A stretch of DNA of 64,000 nucleotides from Allomeiothermus silvanus DSM 9946 (GCF_000092125.1 NC_014212.1:1694001-1758000), one strand, 5' to 3'; positions 37,199 to 49,005 are shown, numbered from the stretch's first letter. Notes: generated by a model from the sequence alone, not told the origin. Numbers and translations are program-made.

Positions 37199-38785
37199 AT
37201 GAACCTCGATCATTACCCTTATCCTTCGCGCCGCCACGTGGTGTTGGGCAAGCGCGGCGCGGTCGCGACCAGCCAGAACTTGGCGGCGATGGCGGGTATG
37301 GAGATGCTCCTGGCTGGAGGCAATGCCGCAGATGCGGCTATCGCCATGGCGATTGCTCTCACGGTAGTCGAACCCACCTCCAACGGCATCGGCTCGGACG
37401 CTTTTGCCTTAATCTGGGACGGCAGGCTGCACGGGCTGAACGCCTCGGGGGAGAGCGCCCGGAACCAGCCTCTCTCGGTTTTCGCCGGGATGAGCGCGGT
37501 GCCCGCGCGGGGTTGGCTGCCGGTTACGGTCTCCGGGGCACCCTCGGCCTGGCGGGCTGTGCACGATACCTTTGGTAAGCTGCCCTTCGAGCGTCTTTTT
37601 ACACCGGCTATCCGCTACGCGGAGGAGGGCTTTCCGGTCTCGAGCGAGACCGCCAAGGGTTGGAACCGTGCGGCAGAAGTATTTGTGGCGTTAGAGGGAC
37701 CCGCCCACCGGGCTTTCAAAGAGGTGTTCTTCCCCGGGGGTAAGGCCCCAAAAACCGGCGAGATCTTCGGTAGCCCAGCTCACGCCGCTACCCTGCGCGA
37801 GCTGGCCGAGACCGGCTGCGAGAGCTTCTACACGGGGCGCCTAGCGGGGCTCATCGCCGACTTCGCTGCCGATACCGGGGGCTACCTGACCCGCGAGGAT
37901 TACGCCGCGTATCGCCCTGAGTGGGTAGAACCTATCGGGGTGGAGTACAAGGGCACCACCCTTTGGGAGATTCCCCCCAACACCCAGGGCATCGCTGCGC
38001 TGATGGCCCTGAAGATCCTCGAGCCCTTCGACCTAGCCCGGTATCCCCGTGACTCCGCCGAAAGCTTCCACCTCCAGCTCGAGGCCATGAAGCTGGCCTT
38101 GGTGGATGTACAAAAGCATGTGGGCGATCCCCGACACATGCAGCTCTCGAGCGCCCACCTATTGAACCCTGAGTATCTCGCGTCCCGCCGGAAGCTAATC
38201 TCTGAGACCGCCTCCAATCCCCAATTCGGGATGCCTAAAGGCGGTACGGTATACCTATGCGCTAACGACGGGGAGCTGATGATTTCCTTTATCCAGTCCA
38301 ACTATATGGGATTCGGGGCCGGGGTGTTAGTCCCGAGCACTGGCATCTCGCTACAAAACCGGGGGGCGGGGTTTACCCTCGAGCCGGGGCACCCCAACCA
38401 GTACGCCCCCGGTAAGCGGCCCTTCCACACCATCATTCCCGGCTTTTTGACCCAAGGCGGCAAACCCCTGGGCCCCTTTGGGGTGATGGGCGGGCACATG
38501 CAGCCGCAGGGCCACCTGCAAATGGTGGTGAACCTGGTCGACTATGGCCTTAACCCCCAGGCCGCGCTCGACGCTCCCCGCTGGCAGTGGGTGAAGGGGA
38601 AGCAAGTAGAGGTGGAGCAGGGGGTCCCCGAGCATGTGGTGCAGGGGTTGCTGGCCAGGGGCCACCAGGTCAGCGTGAGCCCCCACGCCGGGTACTTCGG
38701 GCGGGGGCAGATGGCGCTCAAAATAGGGGAGACCCTGGTGGCCGCGACCGAGCCCCGGGCGGACGGGTTGGCGCTGGCCTGGTGA
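37199..38785 (+). CDS. ggt: Gamma-glutamyltransferase
   Basis: 528 residues of the Ntn-hydrolase gamma-glutamyltranspeptidase family, which cleaves gamma-glutamyl bonds and self-processes at a Thr. The large-subunit part has LLAGGNAADAAIAMAIALTV and EPTSNGIGSDAFALIW; the expected autoprocessing Thr lies in PKGGTVYLCANDGELMISFI, followed by NYMGFGAGVLVPSTGISLQN. It has no clear signal peptide, and Val-Tyr replaces the usual Thr-His after the nucleophile, as in the shorter cytosolic-type homologues. Substrate uncertain. Confidence 0.9.
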   Translation: MNLDHYPYPSRRHVVLGKRGAVATSQNLAAMAGMEMLLAGGNAADAAIAMAIALTVVEPTSNGIGSDAFALIWDGRLHGLNASGESARNQPLSVFAGMSAVPARGWLPVTVSGAPSAWRAVHDTFGKLPFERLFTPAIRYAEEGFPVSSETAKGWNRAAEVFVALEGPAHRAFKEVFFPGGKAPKTGEIFGSPAHAATLRELAETGCESFYTGRLAGLIADFAADTGGYLTREDYAAYRPEWVEPIGVEYKGTTLWEIPPNTQGIAALMALKILEPFDLARYPRDSAESFHLQLEAMKLALVDVQKHVGDPRHMQLSSAHLLNPEYLASRRKLISETASNPQFGMPKGGTVYLCANDGELMISFIQSNYMGFGAGVLVPSTGISLQNRGAGFTLEPGHPNQYAPGKRPFHTIIPGFLTQGGKPLGPFGVMGGHMQPQGHLQMVVNLVDYGLNPQAALDAPRWQWVKGKQVEVEQGVPEHVVQGLLARGHQVSVSPHAGYFGRGQMALKIGETLVAATEPRADGLALAW

Positions 38786-38800
38786 GACGTCGAGGGGTAG

Positions 38801-39013
38801 CTAATCCTCGTCGTCCAGGCGGAACCCCACCTCGAGCACCACCTGATAGGTGTTGAAGTAGCCATCCCTCAGGCTACCCCGGATCTCCTTAACCTCGAAC
38901 CAATCGAGGTTGCGTAGGGTTTTGCGGGCTCGAGTGAGCGCGGTCTGGATGGCATCCTCGATGCCCTCACTGCTGATCCCCACCAGTTCGACCTTCTTGT
39001 ACACCTTGCCCAT
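38801..39013 (-). CDS. Dodecin
   Basis: 70 residues, complete dodecin family protein: VYKKVELVGISSEGIEDAIQ at the start and LDWFEVKEIRGSLRDG, containing the Trp that stacks on flavin, then YQVVLEVGFRLDDED. Dodecamers bind and store FMN/riboflavin or CoA. A ribosome site, AAGGGGG, lies before the ATG. Confidence 0.95.
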   Translation of the reverse strand: MGKVYKKVELVGISSEGIEDAIQTALTRARKTLRNLDWFEVKEIRGSLRDGYFNTYQVVLEVGFRLDDED

Positions 39014-39096
39014 GATGACCCCCTTCAGCTCGAGTTTACGCCCTGCCGCAGTGAAAAGGGGAGGAGGGTTCGCCCCGAAGCAGGGATCCTTGTTGC

Positions 39097-40071
39097 CTAG
39101 AGAAAGTAACGCACCACCCCCTCGCCCCCTTCTGTACGGATGCTGCCCTGCAAGCGAAGGTACTCGAGATGAGCCAGAGTCTCGGCCCAGGCGAAGCGAC
39201 GCTGGACGAAGCTGAGTTGGCCCCCGAAAAGCTTCAGGGAGACTTCCCAGGCGGTCTGAGGGCCGCCCTCGAGCAGCATCAACAACTCATTCAGCCGCTC
39301 ATCGTGATGGCGGCGGAGTTCTTCCGCCCGTTTGGGGATGTCGGGGATTACCGGGCCAAAGTGCCCGACCAGCGCCATCCGGGCCTCGAGTCTTTTGACC
39401 TTCTCCAGCGACTCGAGGTAATCCCCCAGGGGGTTTGGCCGGGAATAGGCCCACAGCCCGATGTTGGGAGTGATGCGCTCGAGCAGGTGATCCCCAGCCA
39501 GCAACACCCCGTCGTCGCGCAGCAGGGCCATGTGCCCGTCGGCGTGGCCGGGGGTCCAGGTCACCCGAAAAGGCCAACCGGCGATGTTCAGCGTTTCGCC
39601 GTCCGCGACGGTCTTGGGATGTTGGGGCGGATGCACCTGGCTACGGGTGAGCCACATCCCTTGGGCCATCCCCTCGAGCCCCGTAAGCGGGGCCCCATGT
39701 CGCCGGAACTGCTCAACCGAGGCTTGCAGCCAGGGTTCGTACTCGAGCCAGAAGCGATGCCCGGTTTGCTCTTCTATGTCGAGCAACCAGACCTCAGCTC
39801 CCGCAGCTTCGATCAATCCGGAGAGGCCGTAGTGGTCGGGGTGGTGATGGGTCAGGATGACCTGGTCGAGGTCCGCGAAGCCTAACCCCAGTTCGGCCAG
39901 CGCCCCCTCGAGCGCCGCGCGCCCCTCCGGGGTGTCCATCGCGGTATCCACCAGGGCTATCCCGTCTCCCCGGATCAGGTAGCAGTTCACGTAGCGCATC
40001 GGGTAGGGGATCGGTACGGGGATTTGCACGATGCCGGGCACGATTTCTCGGATAGGCAGGCTCGAGGGCAT
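39097..40071 (-). CDS. MBL-fold metallo-hydrolase
   Basis: 324 residues. Zinc ligands occur in ILTHHHPDHYGLSG, TWTPGHADGHMALL and LLAGDHLLERI; a winged-helix-like C-terminal region with LLEGGPQTAWEVSLKLF resembles the glyoxalase-II/LACTB2-like group. Substrate unknown. TATAAT ends 7 nt before the ATG, so it is probably leaderless. The same operator-side DNA holds an ISAs1-like element 55 bp upstream. Confidence 0.88.
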   Translation of the reverse strand: MPSSLPIREIVPGIVQIPVPIPYPMRYVNCYLIRGDGIALVDTAMDTPEGRAALEGALAELGLGFADLDQVILTHHHPDHYGLSGLIEAAGAEVWLLDIEEQTGHRFWLEYEPWLQASVEQFRRHGAPLTGLEGMAQGMWLTRSQVHPPQHPKTVADGETLNIAGWPFRVTWTPGHADGHMALLRDDGVLLAGDHLLERITPNIGLWAYSRPNPLGDYLESLEKVKRLEARMALVGHFGPVIPDIPKRAEELRRHHDERLNELLMLLEGGPQTAWEVSLKLFGGQLSFVQRRFAWAETLAHLEYLRLQGSIRTEGGEGVVRYFL

Positions 40072-40078
40072 GAGATAA

Positions 40079-40084
40079 ATTATA
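40079..40084 (-). promoter_or_regulatory. -10 box of a leaderless promoter (MBL gene)
   Basis: TATAAT on the minus strand, 7 nt before the ATG at 40071, no ribosome site. Confidence 0.55.
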
Positions 40085-40125
40085 CCGAGTCAAAGAATAC
40101 CGGGCGCGACGGGGCGCCTATTATC

Positions 40126-41269
40126 CAGACTTGACCGCTATGCCGCATAGAGCCCCAGGAAGCGCAGGGCGGAGAGGGGGTTGAAGGAGAAGATTTCTAG
40201 GGCTGCCTTCTTCTCCCTCACCCCCTCTCGGTGAAGCATGGAGACCAGGAAGGCCCGCAGCACCGCTAGCACCCACGCCCCCACCCCCCGCACCTGACAG
40301 GCATCCTCCCCAAAGCACACGTCCCGCACCCAAAACGATCGGTTCTCCACCTCCCATCGGGAAAGCAACAGGCTCCCCAGCCGCTTTGCGTCCGCTACCT
40401 CCGGCCCCAGGCTGGTGAGGGCGTAGCTCACCGTCCGCCGCACCTCCCCCGTCCCCTTGTGCCTCACCTCCCGCCAAAGCCGCACCACCTGCCTGGCCCC
40501 AGGGAAGGCCCGCACCTCTTCCGGCAGGTAGGGGGAAGCCCAAACCCGGTAGGTCCACACCTCCCCGTCCCGCACCCCACTCCAGGTCGCCTCCGTCTCC
40601 CCGGGAAGACGCCTTCCCGCCATCCCCTTGAACACCTCCAGGGCCCAGGACAAAAGCTCCTCCTGGTTCCCCTTCAGGACCAAGAGATAGTCCCCCCTTT
40701 TTTCCGCACCCGGGCCGCCACCTCAGGGTACAGGTACCCCGCGTCCCCCACCACCACCTTGCCCTCCAGCTCCCTCGCCTCCAAACGGTCCAGAAGCTCC
40801 AGGAAGGCCTTCTCCTCCCTCCCTTCCGCCCGGGCCTGGGCCAGGGTGGTATGGAGGTGCAGGGCCAGGACCTCCACCAGCTTGACCTGGGGGCTTTTCC
40901 CCTTGCCGCTTCCCCGCAGGTGCTTCCCGTCCACCACCAGGACCTCCCCAAGGTCGGCTTCGGGGAAGACCTGGCCAAGGGCCGCCTGGAGCTTCTCAGG
41001 ATCCAGGCGGTGAAGGAGAAGGGTGATGGCGGTGTGGCCTGGGGCCTTGCGCAGGCCCAGGTGGGGCAAGAGGTGGGGGTTGGCGCGGGCAAAGCGTTCC
41101 ACGCCGCGCAGGGAGTCCACGCGGCTCAGGAAGGCCACCAGGATGAGGGCCAGAAGGCCCCACAGGGGGTACCGCCGGTTGTGGGCCCGGGGGTCCGGGA
41201 CCTGAGATAGCGCCTGGCGCAGAGTCATGATCTTTCTCTACCCCAAGGGCTGTATATCGGTCAAGTCTG
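40126..41269 (-). mobile_element. ISAs1-like element type A, copy 2
   Basis: 1144 bp, same ends as copy 1, with a 10-bp duplication GCCTATTATC (40116-40125, 41270-41279). Inserted between the divergent MBL and pyrG genes; no gene is broken. Confidence 0.93.
40138..41228 (-). CDS. ISAs1-family transposase, type A, -1 frameshift
   Basis: Same two-frame arrangement as copy 1: the first frame is 41228-40674, the second ends at 40138, and the A6G6 slippery run is at 40703-40692 read on the minus strand. The 364-codon fusion product is intact. Identity of the shift in both copies argues against random decay. Confidence 0.88.
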
Positions 41270-41476
41270 GCCTATTATCCTCAACTTGTGGCGCAAACCG
41301 GAGCTGCTTCGCAGAGTCTGCGAGCCGAGTTGTGAGCCTCTACCTAGACAACCGGGGGGTGGATCGTGGTACGGTAAAGTCCCGTGATAGCCAAACCGTC
41401 CCGCTGAATGGGGCGGACTTTGATAAGGGCAGGGCCCTTTTTACGTTCGACGTTCGACAAGGCTAGGAGGCTCAGG

Positions 41477-43144
<1,668 letters not shown>

Positions 43145-43166
43145 TGCCATGGCCCGATCCTAAGCC

Positions 43167-44240
43167 TCAGATGTACCAGTTGACAAAGGCGCGGGCGGTA
43201 CGACCGGAAAAGCCCCGGCCCTCCTGGGCGAAACGGAGGGCGGCTTGGATGTCTTCCTCCTCGAGCGCTCTTCCCAGCAGATGTGTAACCGCCTCGAGAT
43301 AGAGCTTTTTGTCGAAGGGGGGAAAGGTCAGCACCAAGCCGAAGCGGTCAGCCAGCGCTAGCTTGTCCTGTAAGGCATCCCAGGCTGCGGGTTCGGAGCC
43401 GGGTTCGGGGCGGTCGGCCCACCCCTCGGCCACCAGGTTGCGGCGGTTGGAGGTAGCAATCACCAACACGTTGTGCGGCTTGGCGTACACCGCTCCTTCT
43501 AAAAGCGCCTTAAGCCGGTGAAAGCGTTGGTCCTCGGCGGTGAAGGCCAGGTCGTCGAGGTAGAGCACAAACTTTTGCGGCAACACCCGAAGCTGCTCGA
43601 GCAACTCTGGCAAGTACTCGAGCCCCTCCGCCAGCACCTCCACCAGCCGCAGCCCTTGCGCAGCATAGTGGGTGCGCAAGGCCTTGACCGAAGTGGACTT
43701 GCCGCTACCCCGGGCCCCGTAAAGCAGCGTCGGGAGCGCCGGTTCACCGCGTAGGAAGCGCTCCACGTTGCGGCGCAAGAGGCCTAGTTGCCGCTCGAAG
43801 CCCACTAGTTCCTCAAAACCGACCGGGTCAGGATGGGCGACCGGCTGCATCTGGGTGTCGTAGAAGAAGGCGGTGTGGTTAGCGAAAGGGGCGTAGCCGT
43901 GGATCTGGTACAGCCGCTGTAGGACATTGGGCTCGAGGCTTTCCAGCGCTTCGAGGGCGGCTTGTTCGGCGGGGAGGGGGGCTCGAGTGCCCATGTCGCC
44001 GATAGGATGCTGGGCCCGCAGCCGGTTGCGTTCGATGTCGAGGGCATAGAGGGCCTGTCGGGCGAGTTCGGCCAGCCCAGGGGTCAATTCGGGGCCGCCC
44101 TGAAGGATTTTTCGGGCCAGGGCATGGGCTTCCAACAGCCACTGAACCATCAGCCAGCCCCAAGGCTCGCCCGCTGGGAGGTCACGGTAGAGGAGAGCTT
44201 GGTAGGGGATCGTTGGCAAGGCCGGGAACAACTCGCGCAT
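43167..44240 (-). CDS. DUF815-family ATPase
   Basis: 357 residues. Walker A LLYGARGSGKSTSVKA, Walker B KFVLYLDDLAF, sensor-like NVLVIATSNRRNL and the C-terminal FVNWYI are typical of the DUF815 AAA+ family. Role unknown. Convergent with pyrG, 22 bp away. Confidence 0.9.
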   Translation of the reverse strand: MRELFPALPTIPYQALLYRDLPAGEPWGWLMVQWLLEAHALARKILQGGPELTPGLAELARQALYALDIERNRLRAQHPIGDMGTRAPLPAEQAALEALESLEPNVLQRLYQIHGYAPFANHTAFFYDTQMQPVAHPDPVGFEELVGFERQLGLLRRNVERFLRGEPALPTLLYGARGSGKSTSVKALRTHYAAQGLRLVEVLAEGLEYLPELLEQLRVLPQKFVLYLDDLAFTAEDQRFHRLKALLEGAVYAKPHNVLVIATSNRRNLVAEGWADRPEPGSEPAAWDALQDKLALADRFGLVLTFPPFDKKLYLEAVTHLLGRALEEEDIQAALRFAQEGRGFSGRTARAFVNWYI

Positions 44241-45627
44241 GGCCTCAGTCTAAGCACCCGGCAAAGGGGTTCGGGAGTGGGGGAATGGCTCAGGAAAGAT
44301 TCTTATTACCTTGATTACCTTGGAATAGTGAGCGGGGCGGCACATAGTCGTGCAGGGTGATGACCGGAGTCTTATAGGGGGCTACCCGGATGAACTCTTC
44401 AACCAACCGGGGGTCGAGCTTGCTACCTTTGAGCTGGTTGAGTTCCTCGAGCACCGCTTCCAGGGGCCAAGGTTTCTTGTACGAGCGTTCCGAGGAGAGT
44501 GCGTCGAAGATGTCCACCACCGCGAAGATGCGGGCCAGCAGCGGGATGGCCTCGCCGCGCAGCCCATAAGGGTAACCGAGCCATCCCAAGCCTCGTGGTG
44601 ATAGCGCACCACCTCGAGGGTCTCGCTGGGCAAAAAGCTGACTTGGCGCAGCATCTCGTAGCCGATTTCCACGTGCTGCTGCATCTGTTGCCACTCGTGC
44701 GGGTTGAGCGGGCCCGGTTTGCCTAAAACCGTGTCGGGGATGGCCAGCTTGCCGATATCGTGCAGATAGGCTCCCCAGCGCAGGTAAGCTCGCTGCTCTT
44801 CGTCGAGCTCGAGGGCTTGGGCTAGTTGGTCGGCCCAGGTTACTACCCGGCGGGTGTGGCCTCGGGTTTCGTGATCGCGGTACTCCAGGGCCAGCCCTAA
44901 GGCCAGCAGGGTGCTGTCGTAGGCAGCTTCGATCTGCTGCAAAGCTTCCATCTGGCCGAGCTGAGCTCCGGTGATCCGGGCTAGCGAGGTGACTATGGCT
45001 TTTTCATCGGCTTGAAAGGGATAGTTTCCCTCGCGAGCCAACAGCAGCACCCCCAGGGTCTGCCCCTGACGGGCCGAGACCGGAACTGCGGCGCTCGACC
45101 AGCCAGTACTCTCGGGAATGCCCTCCAAATAAGAACCCATCTCGAAGGATTCGGTCAGGGTGGCCCGGGTGCTGAGCTTTTGACGGGGCAGACGACGTCC
45201 CTGGTAGCGCTCAAGGGCTCCCCTAGCACTCACCACCACTGGCCTGCCTTCGTGGAAGCGGATAAAGGCTAGGTGCGGGGCCAGCTCGAGCTGCGCCACC
45301 GCGCTCATAGCGGTCTCAATCAGCGTGGCAACGTCGGGGGCAGCACTTACGTTCAGCGAGCCCTGCTCGAGGGCCTGCATCCGGGCTAGGTGGTGCTCGA
45401 GGGCGCTCTTGCCCGTCAGTTCGCGCTGGCGCAGTAGGCCCACTAAGCTCAAAGTGCCCAGGCTGGGGACGGCTGCCGAGAGGAGTTCCACCCAGTCCAG
45501 CCGATGATCCGGCAGCCAGTTGAGCCCGAAGAAATACACCAGACTAAGCGGCAGCACCCAGCTAAGCGACCGGGTGCCTCCCTGCCAGACCCAGGGCAAG
45601 AGCAACGGGAAGCTAAAAGCCTGAAAT

Positions 45628-47020
45628 GAGATACCATCAAGGGGTGTGGAAATACGCTGAGGGCGGTGTATCCTTCCTCCTGGCAAAAAAGTGAGGGCTT
45701 GAAGCCCGAGGGAGGAGGCACACCGCCATGGGGAAGCGTACCAAAGTGGCTGCTTCGCCGATAGGCGAACACCTTGAGGCCCGTTCGTCATCTCCCACCT
45801 GGGAGACGTTGCGGGATTGGCTGAGGGGGAAGATCCGGGAGTTGATGCAGGGGCTGCTGGAGGAGGAAGTGACGGAATTTCTGGGCCGTGCCCGGTATGA
45901 GAGGCGGGCGGCCGTCGATGCGTGCGGTTACCGCAACGGCTACGGCAAGCCGCGGAAGCTGACGACCTCCATGGGCACCATCGAGGTGCGGCGGCCCCGG
46001 GTCCGGGGGGTGGAGGAGCGGTTCGAGAGCCGGATTCTCCCCCTGTTCGCCCGGCGCACGAGGGAGGTCTCGGAGCTGTTGCCCGAGCTGTACCTGCACG
46101 GGCTGGCCGAGGGCGACTTCGACCTGGCCCTGCGGGGGCTGCTCGGAGAGGAGGCGGCGCTTTCGGCCCGGACGGTAGCCCGCCTGAAGGAGCGGTGGCA
46201 GGCGGAGTGGGAGGCCTGGCGCACGCAGCGGCTGGACGACCGGGCGGTGGTCTACCTGTGGGTGGACGGGGTGTACGTGAAGGCGGGCTTGGAGCGCGAG
46301 CGGGCGGCGCTCTTGGTGGCCATCGCCGCCTTGTCGGATGGCCGCAAGGTGGTGGTGGCGGTCGTACCCGGGTACCGGGAGTCGGTGGAGAGCTGGTCGG
46401 AAGTGCTGCGGGACCTGCGGGAGCGGGGGATGAACGCGCCGCGGCTGGTGATCGGGGACGGGCACCTGGGGATCTGGGGGGCACTGCGCAACGTGTGGCC
46501 GGAGGCCGACGAGCAGCGGTGCTGGAACCACAAGGTGCTCAATGTGCTGGAGCAGTTGCCGCGCCACCAGCAGGCCGTGGCCAAGCCCATGCTGGGGGCC
46601 ATCGCCTACGCGCCGACCCGGGCGGAGGCGGAACGGAAGGGCAAGGAGTTCGAGGCCTGGTGTCACCGGCACGGCTACGGCAAGGCGGCGCAGACGCTGG
46701 GGCGGGACTGGGAGCGGATGGTGACCTTCTACCGGTACCCCAAGGAGCACTGGCGCCACCTGCGGACCACGAACGTGATCGAATCGCCCTTCGCCGCACT
46801 GCGGCTGCGGACGGATGCGGCCAAGCGGTTCAAGAAGGTGGAACGGGCCACGGCAGTGATCTGGAAGATGCTGATGGTGGCCCAAAAGAGGTTCCGGCGG
46901 TTGAATGCCCCGGAGTTGCTGGCCAAGGTCCACGCCGGGGTGCGCTACGAGGACGGCATCGAGGTCACCCAGGAGGAGGTCGCTGCCTGAGCAGGTTTAC
47001 ACACCTATTGACGGAACCTC
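45628..47020 (+). mobile_element. IS256-like element, copy 3 (in HD-GYP gene)
   Basis: 1393 bp, same ends as copies 1 and 2, flanked by GCCTGAAAT (45619-45627, 47021-47029). Confidence 0.93.
45728..46990 (+). CDS. IS256-like transposase, intact
   Basis: 420 residues, same protein as the copy at 29069-30331 with all DDE residues present, opposite in orientation to the gene it interrupts. Confidence 0.93.
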   Translation: MGKRTKVAASPIGEHLEARSSSPTWETLRDWLRGKIRELMQGLLEEEVTEFLGRARYERRAAVDACGYRNGYGKPRKLTTSMGTIEVRRPRVRGVEERFESRILPLFARRTREVSELLPELYLHGLAEGDFDLALRGLLGEEAALSARTVARLKERWQAEWEAWRTQRLDDRAVVYLWVDGVYVKAGLERERAALLVAIAALSDGRKVVVAVVPGYRESVESWSEVLRDLRERGMNAPRLVIGDGHLGIWGALRNVWPEADEQRCWNHKVLNVLEQLPRHQQAVAKPMLGAIAYAPTRAEAERKGKEFEAWCHRHGYGKAAQTLGRDWERMVTFYRYPKEHWRHLRTTNVIESPFAALRLRTDAAKRFKKVERATAVIWKMLMVAQKRFRRLNAPELLAKVHAGVRYEDGIEVTQEEVAA

Positions 47021-47169
47021 GCCTGAAATGTGTAGGGCAACTTGAGAAAGAGGCTGAGCGCACCCCAGCCCAACAGACCTAACAATCCGAACACAACGAG
47101 CATAATTGATTGCGTCGCTGGGGTATAGGAGTAAGACCCAAACCGACGTACCTGCAAAATAGCATCCAT

Positions 47170-47393
47170 CTGTAAACAGCGTAGTCATAAATAACCCACG
47201 GACCTGCGGGTGGTGCAAATCAGACCGAGTTTTACTCTGGGATCCTGCATTCACTGCTGGCAAAGAATGAAGACCAACCAAACCCGCCGTCCTAGGTGTT
47301 AGGGATCCCCTGGCAGGAGAATCAAAGCAGCGATCTACAACCCCCGGCCTTACTCCTTTTGGTGCATAGGAATAGCAGAAGCTGCGAGAGAGT
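47170..47393. other. Intergenic DNA between HD-GYP gene and tRNA-Lys
   Basis: About 220 bp with no credible gene or RNA recognised; presumably holds the promoter of the HD-GYP gene on the minus strand. Confidence 0.35.
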
Positions 47394-47428
47394 CTTAAAG
47401 CCGAGGACGATTCGTCCTCGGCTTTAAG
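47394..47428 (-). terminator. Long hairpin after tRNA-Lys
   Basis: Perfect 17-bp arms, CTTAAAGCCGAGGACGA (47394-47410) and TCGTCCTCGGCTTTAAG (47412-47428), one of the longest in the window, 20 bp beyond the tRNA 3' end. Confidence 0.75.
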
Positions 47429-47447
47429 CGCGGGCTGCATCAATTTC

Positions 47448-47523
47448 TGGTGGCCCCTGTAGGACTCGAACCTACAACCTACCGATTAAGAGTCGGGAGC
47501 TCTACCGATTGAGCTAAGGGGCC
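47448..47523 (-). tRNA. tRNA-Lys(CTT)
   Basis: 76 nt including an encoded CCA. Acceptor arm GGCCCCT/AGGGGCC, D arm GCTC..GAGC, anticodon loop CTCTTAA (CTT), T loop TTCGAGT. Confidence 0.97.
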
Positions 47524-47561
47524 GTTCCAAGGTCAGTGCATAAGCACAGACAGCAACGGTT

Positions 47562-47590
47562 AGGGTAGCGCTAAGTAGGGGGGTTGTCAA
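47562..47590 (-). promoter_or_regulatory. Promoter of tRNA-Lys
   Basis: TTGACA (47590-47585), 17-nt spacer, TACCCT (47567-47562), 38 nt before the tRNA. Confidence 0.75.
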
Positions 47591-47609
47591 GGCCCCCTAA
47601 ACCATAGCT

Positions 47610-47668
47610 TGAACCCGGACAGACACAGGTGAAACACCAGGGCGGAAACCAAAAGCTGGGAAGGAGGT
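47610..47668 (+). repeat. Degenerate IS481-like end next to IS481 copy C
   Basis: TGAACCCGGACAGACACAGG at 47610 resembles the left end of the IS481-like element (TGAACCCGGACAAACACATG), and the similarity continues patchily to AAAGCTGGGAAGGAGG. It looks like a solo end of a related, lost element about 100 bp left of copy C. Confidence 0.55.
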
Positions 47669-47707
47669 CCCGGGTCGGACATAGCATACGTTGACCAGCT
47701 ACCACCC

Positions 47708-48849
47708 TGAACCCGGACAAACACATGTGAGACTCTAAGCTGGGATAAAAAGAGGGGAACCGACCAGGAAAGGAGGTTCCCCAGGTGCAGTTTACCACCG
47801 TTGGCCGAGAGATATGGAGAGGCGCTAGACAAGCACAGAGGCTGGCCGAGGCCAACGCAAGCGACCCAGAGGTCCAGGAACGTCTGCGCAAGCTCCGACT
47901 GGTCAAAGCCCTGCGTGAAAGTAAAAAGAGCTGGAAGGAGATCCAGGACCTGGTCGGGATCAGCCGGGCCACCTACCACCGCTGGCAAAAAGCCCTAAAA
48001 GAAAAGGGCCTGGCTGGACTCAAACCCCGCTCCCGCCGCCCTAAGCACCTGCGCACAAAGGTCCACTGGACCCCAGGGCTGCTCATTAGAATAGAAACTC
48101 TCCGCAAGGAAAACCCCACCTGGGGACGCTGGTCCATCTGGCTTACCCTCCGCAAGGAGGGTTTCCAGATGAGCGAACGCACGGTGGGGCGCATCCTGGC
48201 CTACCTGGAGAAGCACCGACGTATCGAGAGCGTGGCCGGCTACCTGGCCCGGACTCAAAGAGGGAAGCTAAAGCGAAGGGTAAACCGGCCCTACGCCAAA
48301 AGGAAGCCCCGAGGATACGAGGCCAGGGCTCCTGGGGACCTGGTCCAAGGTGGACACCCTCACCCTGACCTTAGGACCGGGAAGCATGGTCAAGCACTTC
48401 TCGGCGATTGACCTCCATAGCCGGTTTGTCCTGGCGGAGGTGCACAGCCGGGCCACGGCTAAGCTTTCTGAGGGGTTCTTGTCCTTGCTTCTGGCCCAGG
48501 GCCCCTTTTCCCATCCGGGCCATCCAGGTGGATGGGGGCAGCGAGTTCATGGCCGAGTTTGAGGAGGCCTGCTGTGCTCTGGGGATTGCCTTGTTTGTGC
48601 TACCGCCGAGGAGTCCTAAACTCAATGGTCACGTGGAGCGGATGCAGCGGACCTTCAAGGAGGAGTTCTACACCCGGCCTTTGCCCACCCCGCTCAGCGA
48701 GCTGCAGGCAGAGCTGGATACCTACCTGGACTACTACAACCGCCGAAGGCCTCACATGGCCCTGGGGGGTCTTGCTCCGCTGGAGTTTTTGGCTAAGATG
48801 CAAGAGGAGTCGGTTCCTCAAAGAGTCTCAAATGTGTTGACCGATTACA
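47708..48849 (+). mobile_element. IS481-like element, copy C
   Basis: 1142 bp, two bases longer than copies A and B (extra A near 48347, extra C near 48495), flanked by CACCC (47703-47707, 48850-48854). Its right duplication ends one base before the -35 box of the tRNA-Pro/Gly promoter. Confidence 0.92.
47785..48840 (+). pseudogene. IS481-like transposase with two frameshifts, copy C
   Basis: Same protein as copies A and B, but the frame is lost after DLVQ by an extra A and again after SLLLA by an extra C, so neither the full DDE core nor the C-terminus is read in one frame. Non-functional if the sequence is right. Confidence 0.88.
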
Positions 48850-48854
48850 CACCC

Positions 48855-48883
48855 TGGACAAAGTACTCCGTCCATTCTATACT
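48855..48883 (+). promoter_or_regulatory. Promoter of the tRNA-Pro/tRNA-Gly unit
   Basis: TGGACA (48855-48860), 17-nt spacer, TATACT (48878-48883), about 45 nt before tRNA-Pro. The IS481 copy C stops immediately upstream. Confidence 0.7.
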
Positions 48884-48928
48884 CAGTCTTCGTGGGTTGG
48901 CCCAGGCGCATGCCAACCAGCTTGCAAA

Positions 48929-49005
<77 letters not shown>

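Larger units (their letters stand above)
44290..47169 (-). pseudogene. HD-GYP/GAF membrane protein, split by IS256 and frameshifted
   Basis: Predicted cyclic-di-GMP phosphodiesterase. The N-terminal piece (47169-47021) starts MDAILQVRRFGSYSYTPATQ with a membrane helix; the rest (45618-44290) has two more helices, a GAF-like region and an HD-GYP domain (GHTRRVV, YLHDIGKLAIPD, YHHEAWDG then LGYPYGLRGEAIPLLARIF). Removing the IS and one GCCTGAAAT copy rejoins the frame; in addition one base is missing near 44580, between AWDG and LGYPYG. With both repaired the gene is 493 codons. Double damage suggests the gene is long dead, or that the frameshift is an assembly error. Confidence 0.9.

Noticed and set aside
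45922-47082. Second Gly/Ala-rich frame inside IS256
   Set aside because: Out-of-frame reading of the transposase, repeated in every copy; no programmed-shift signal and the main frame is already complete.
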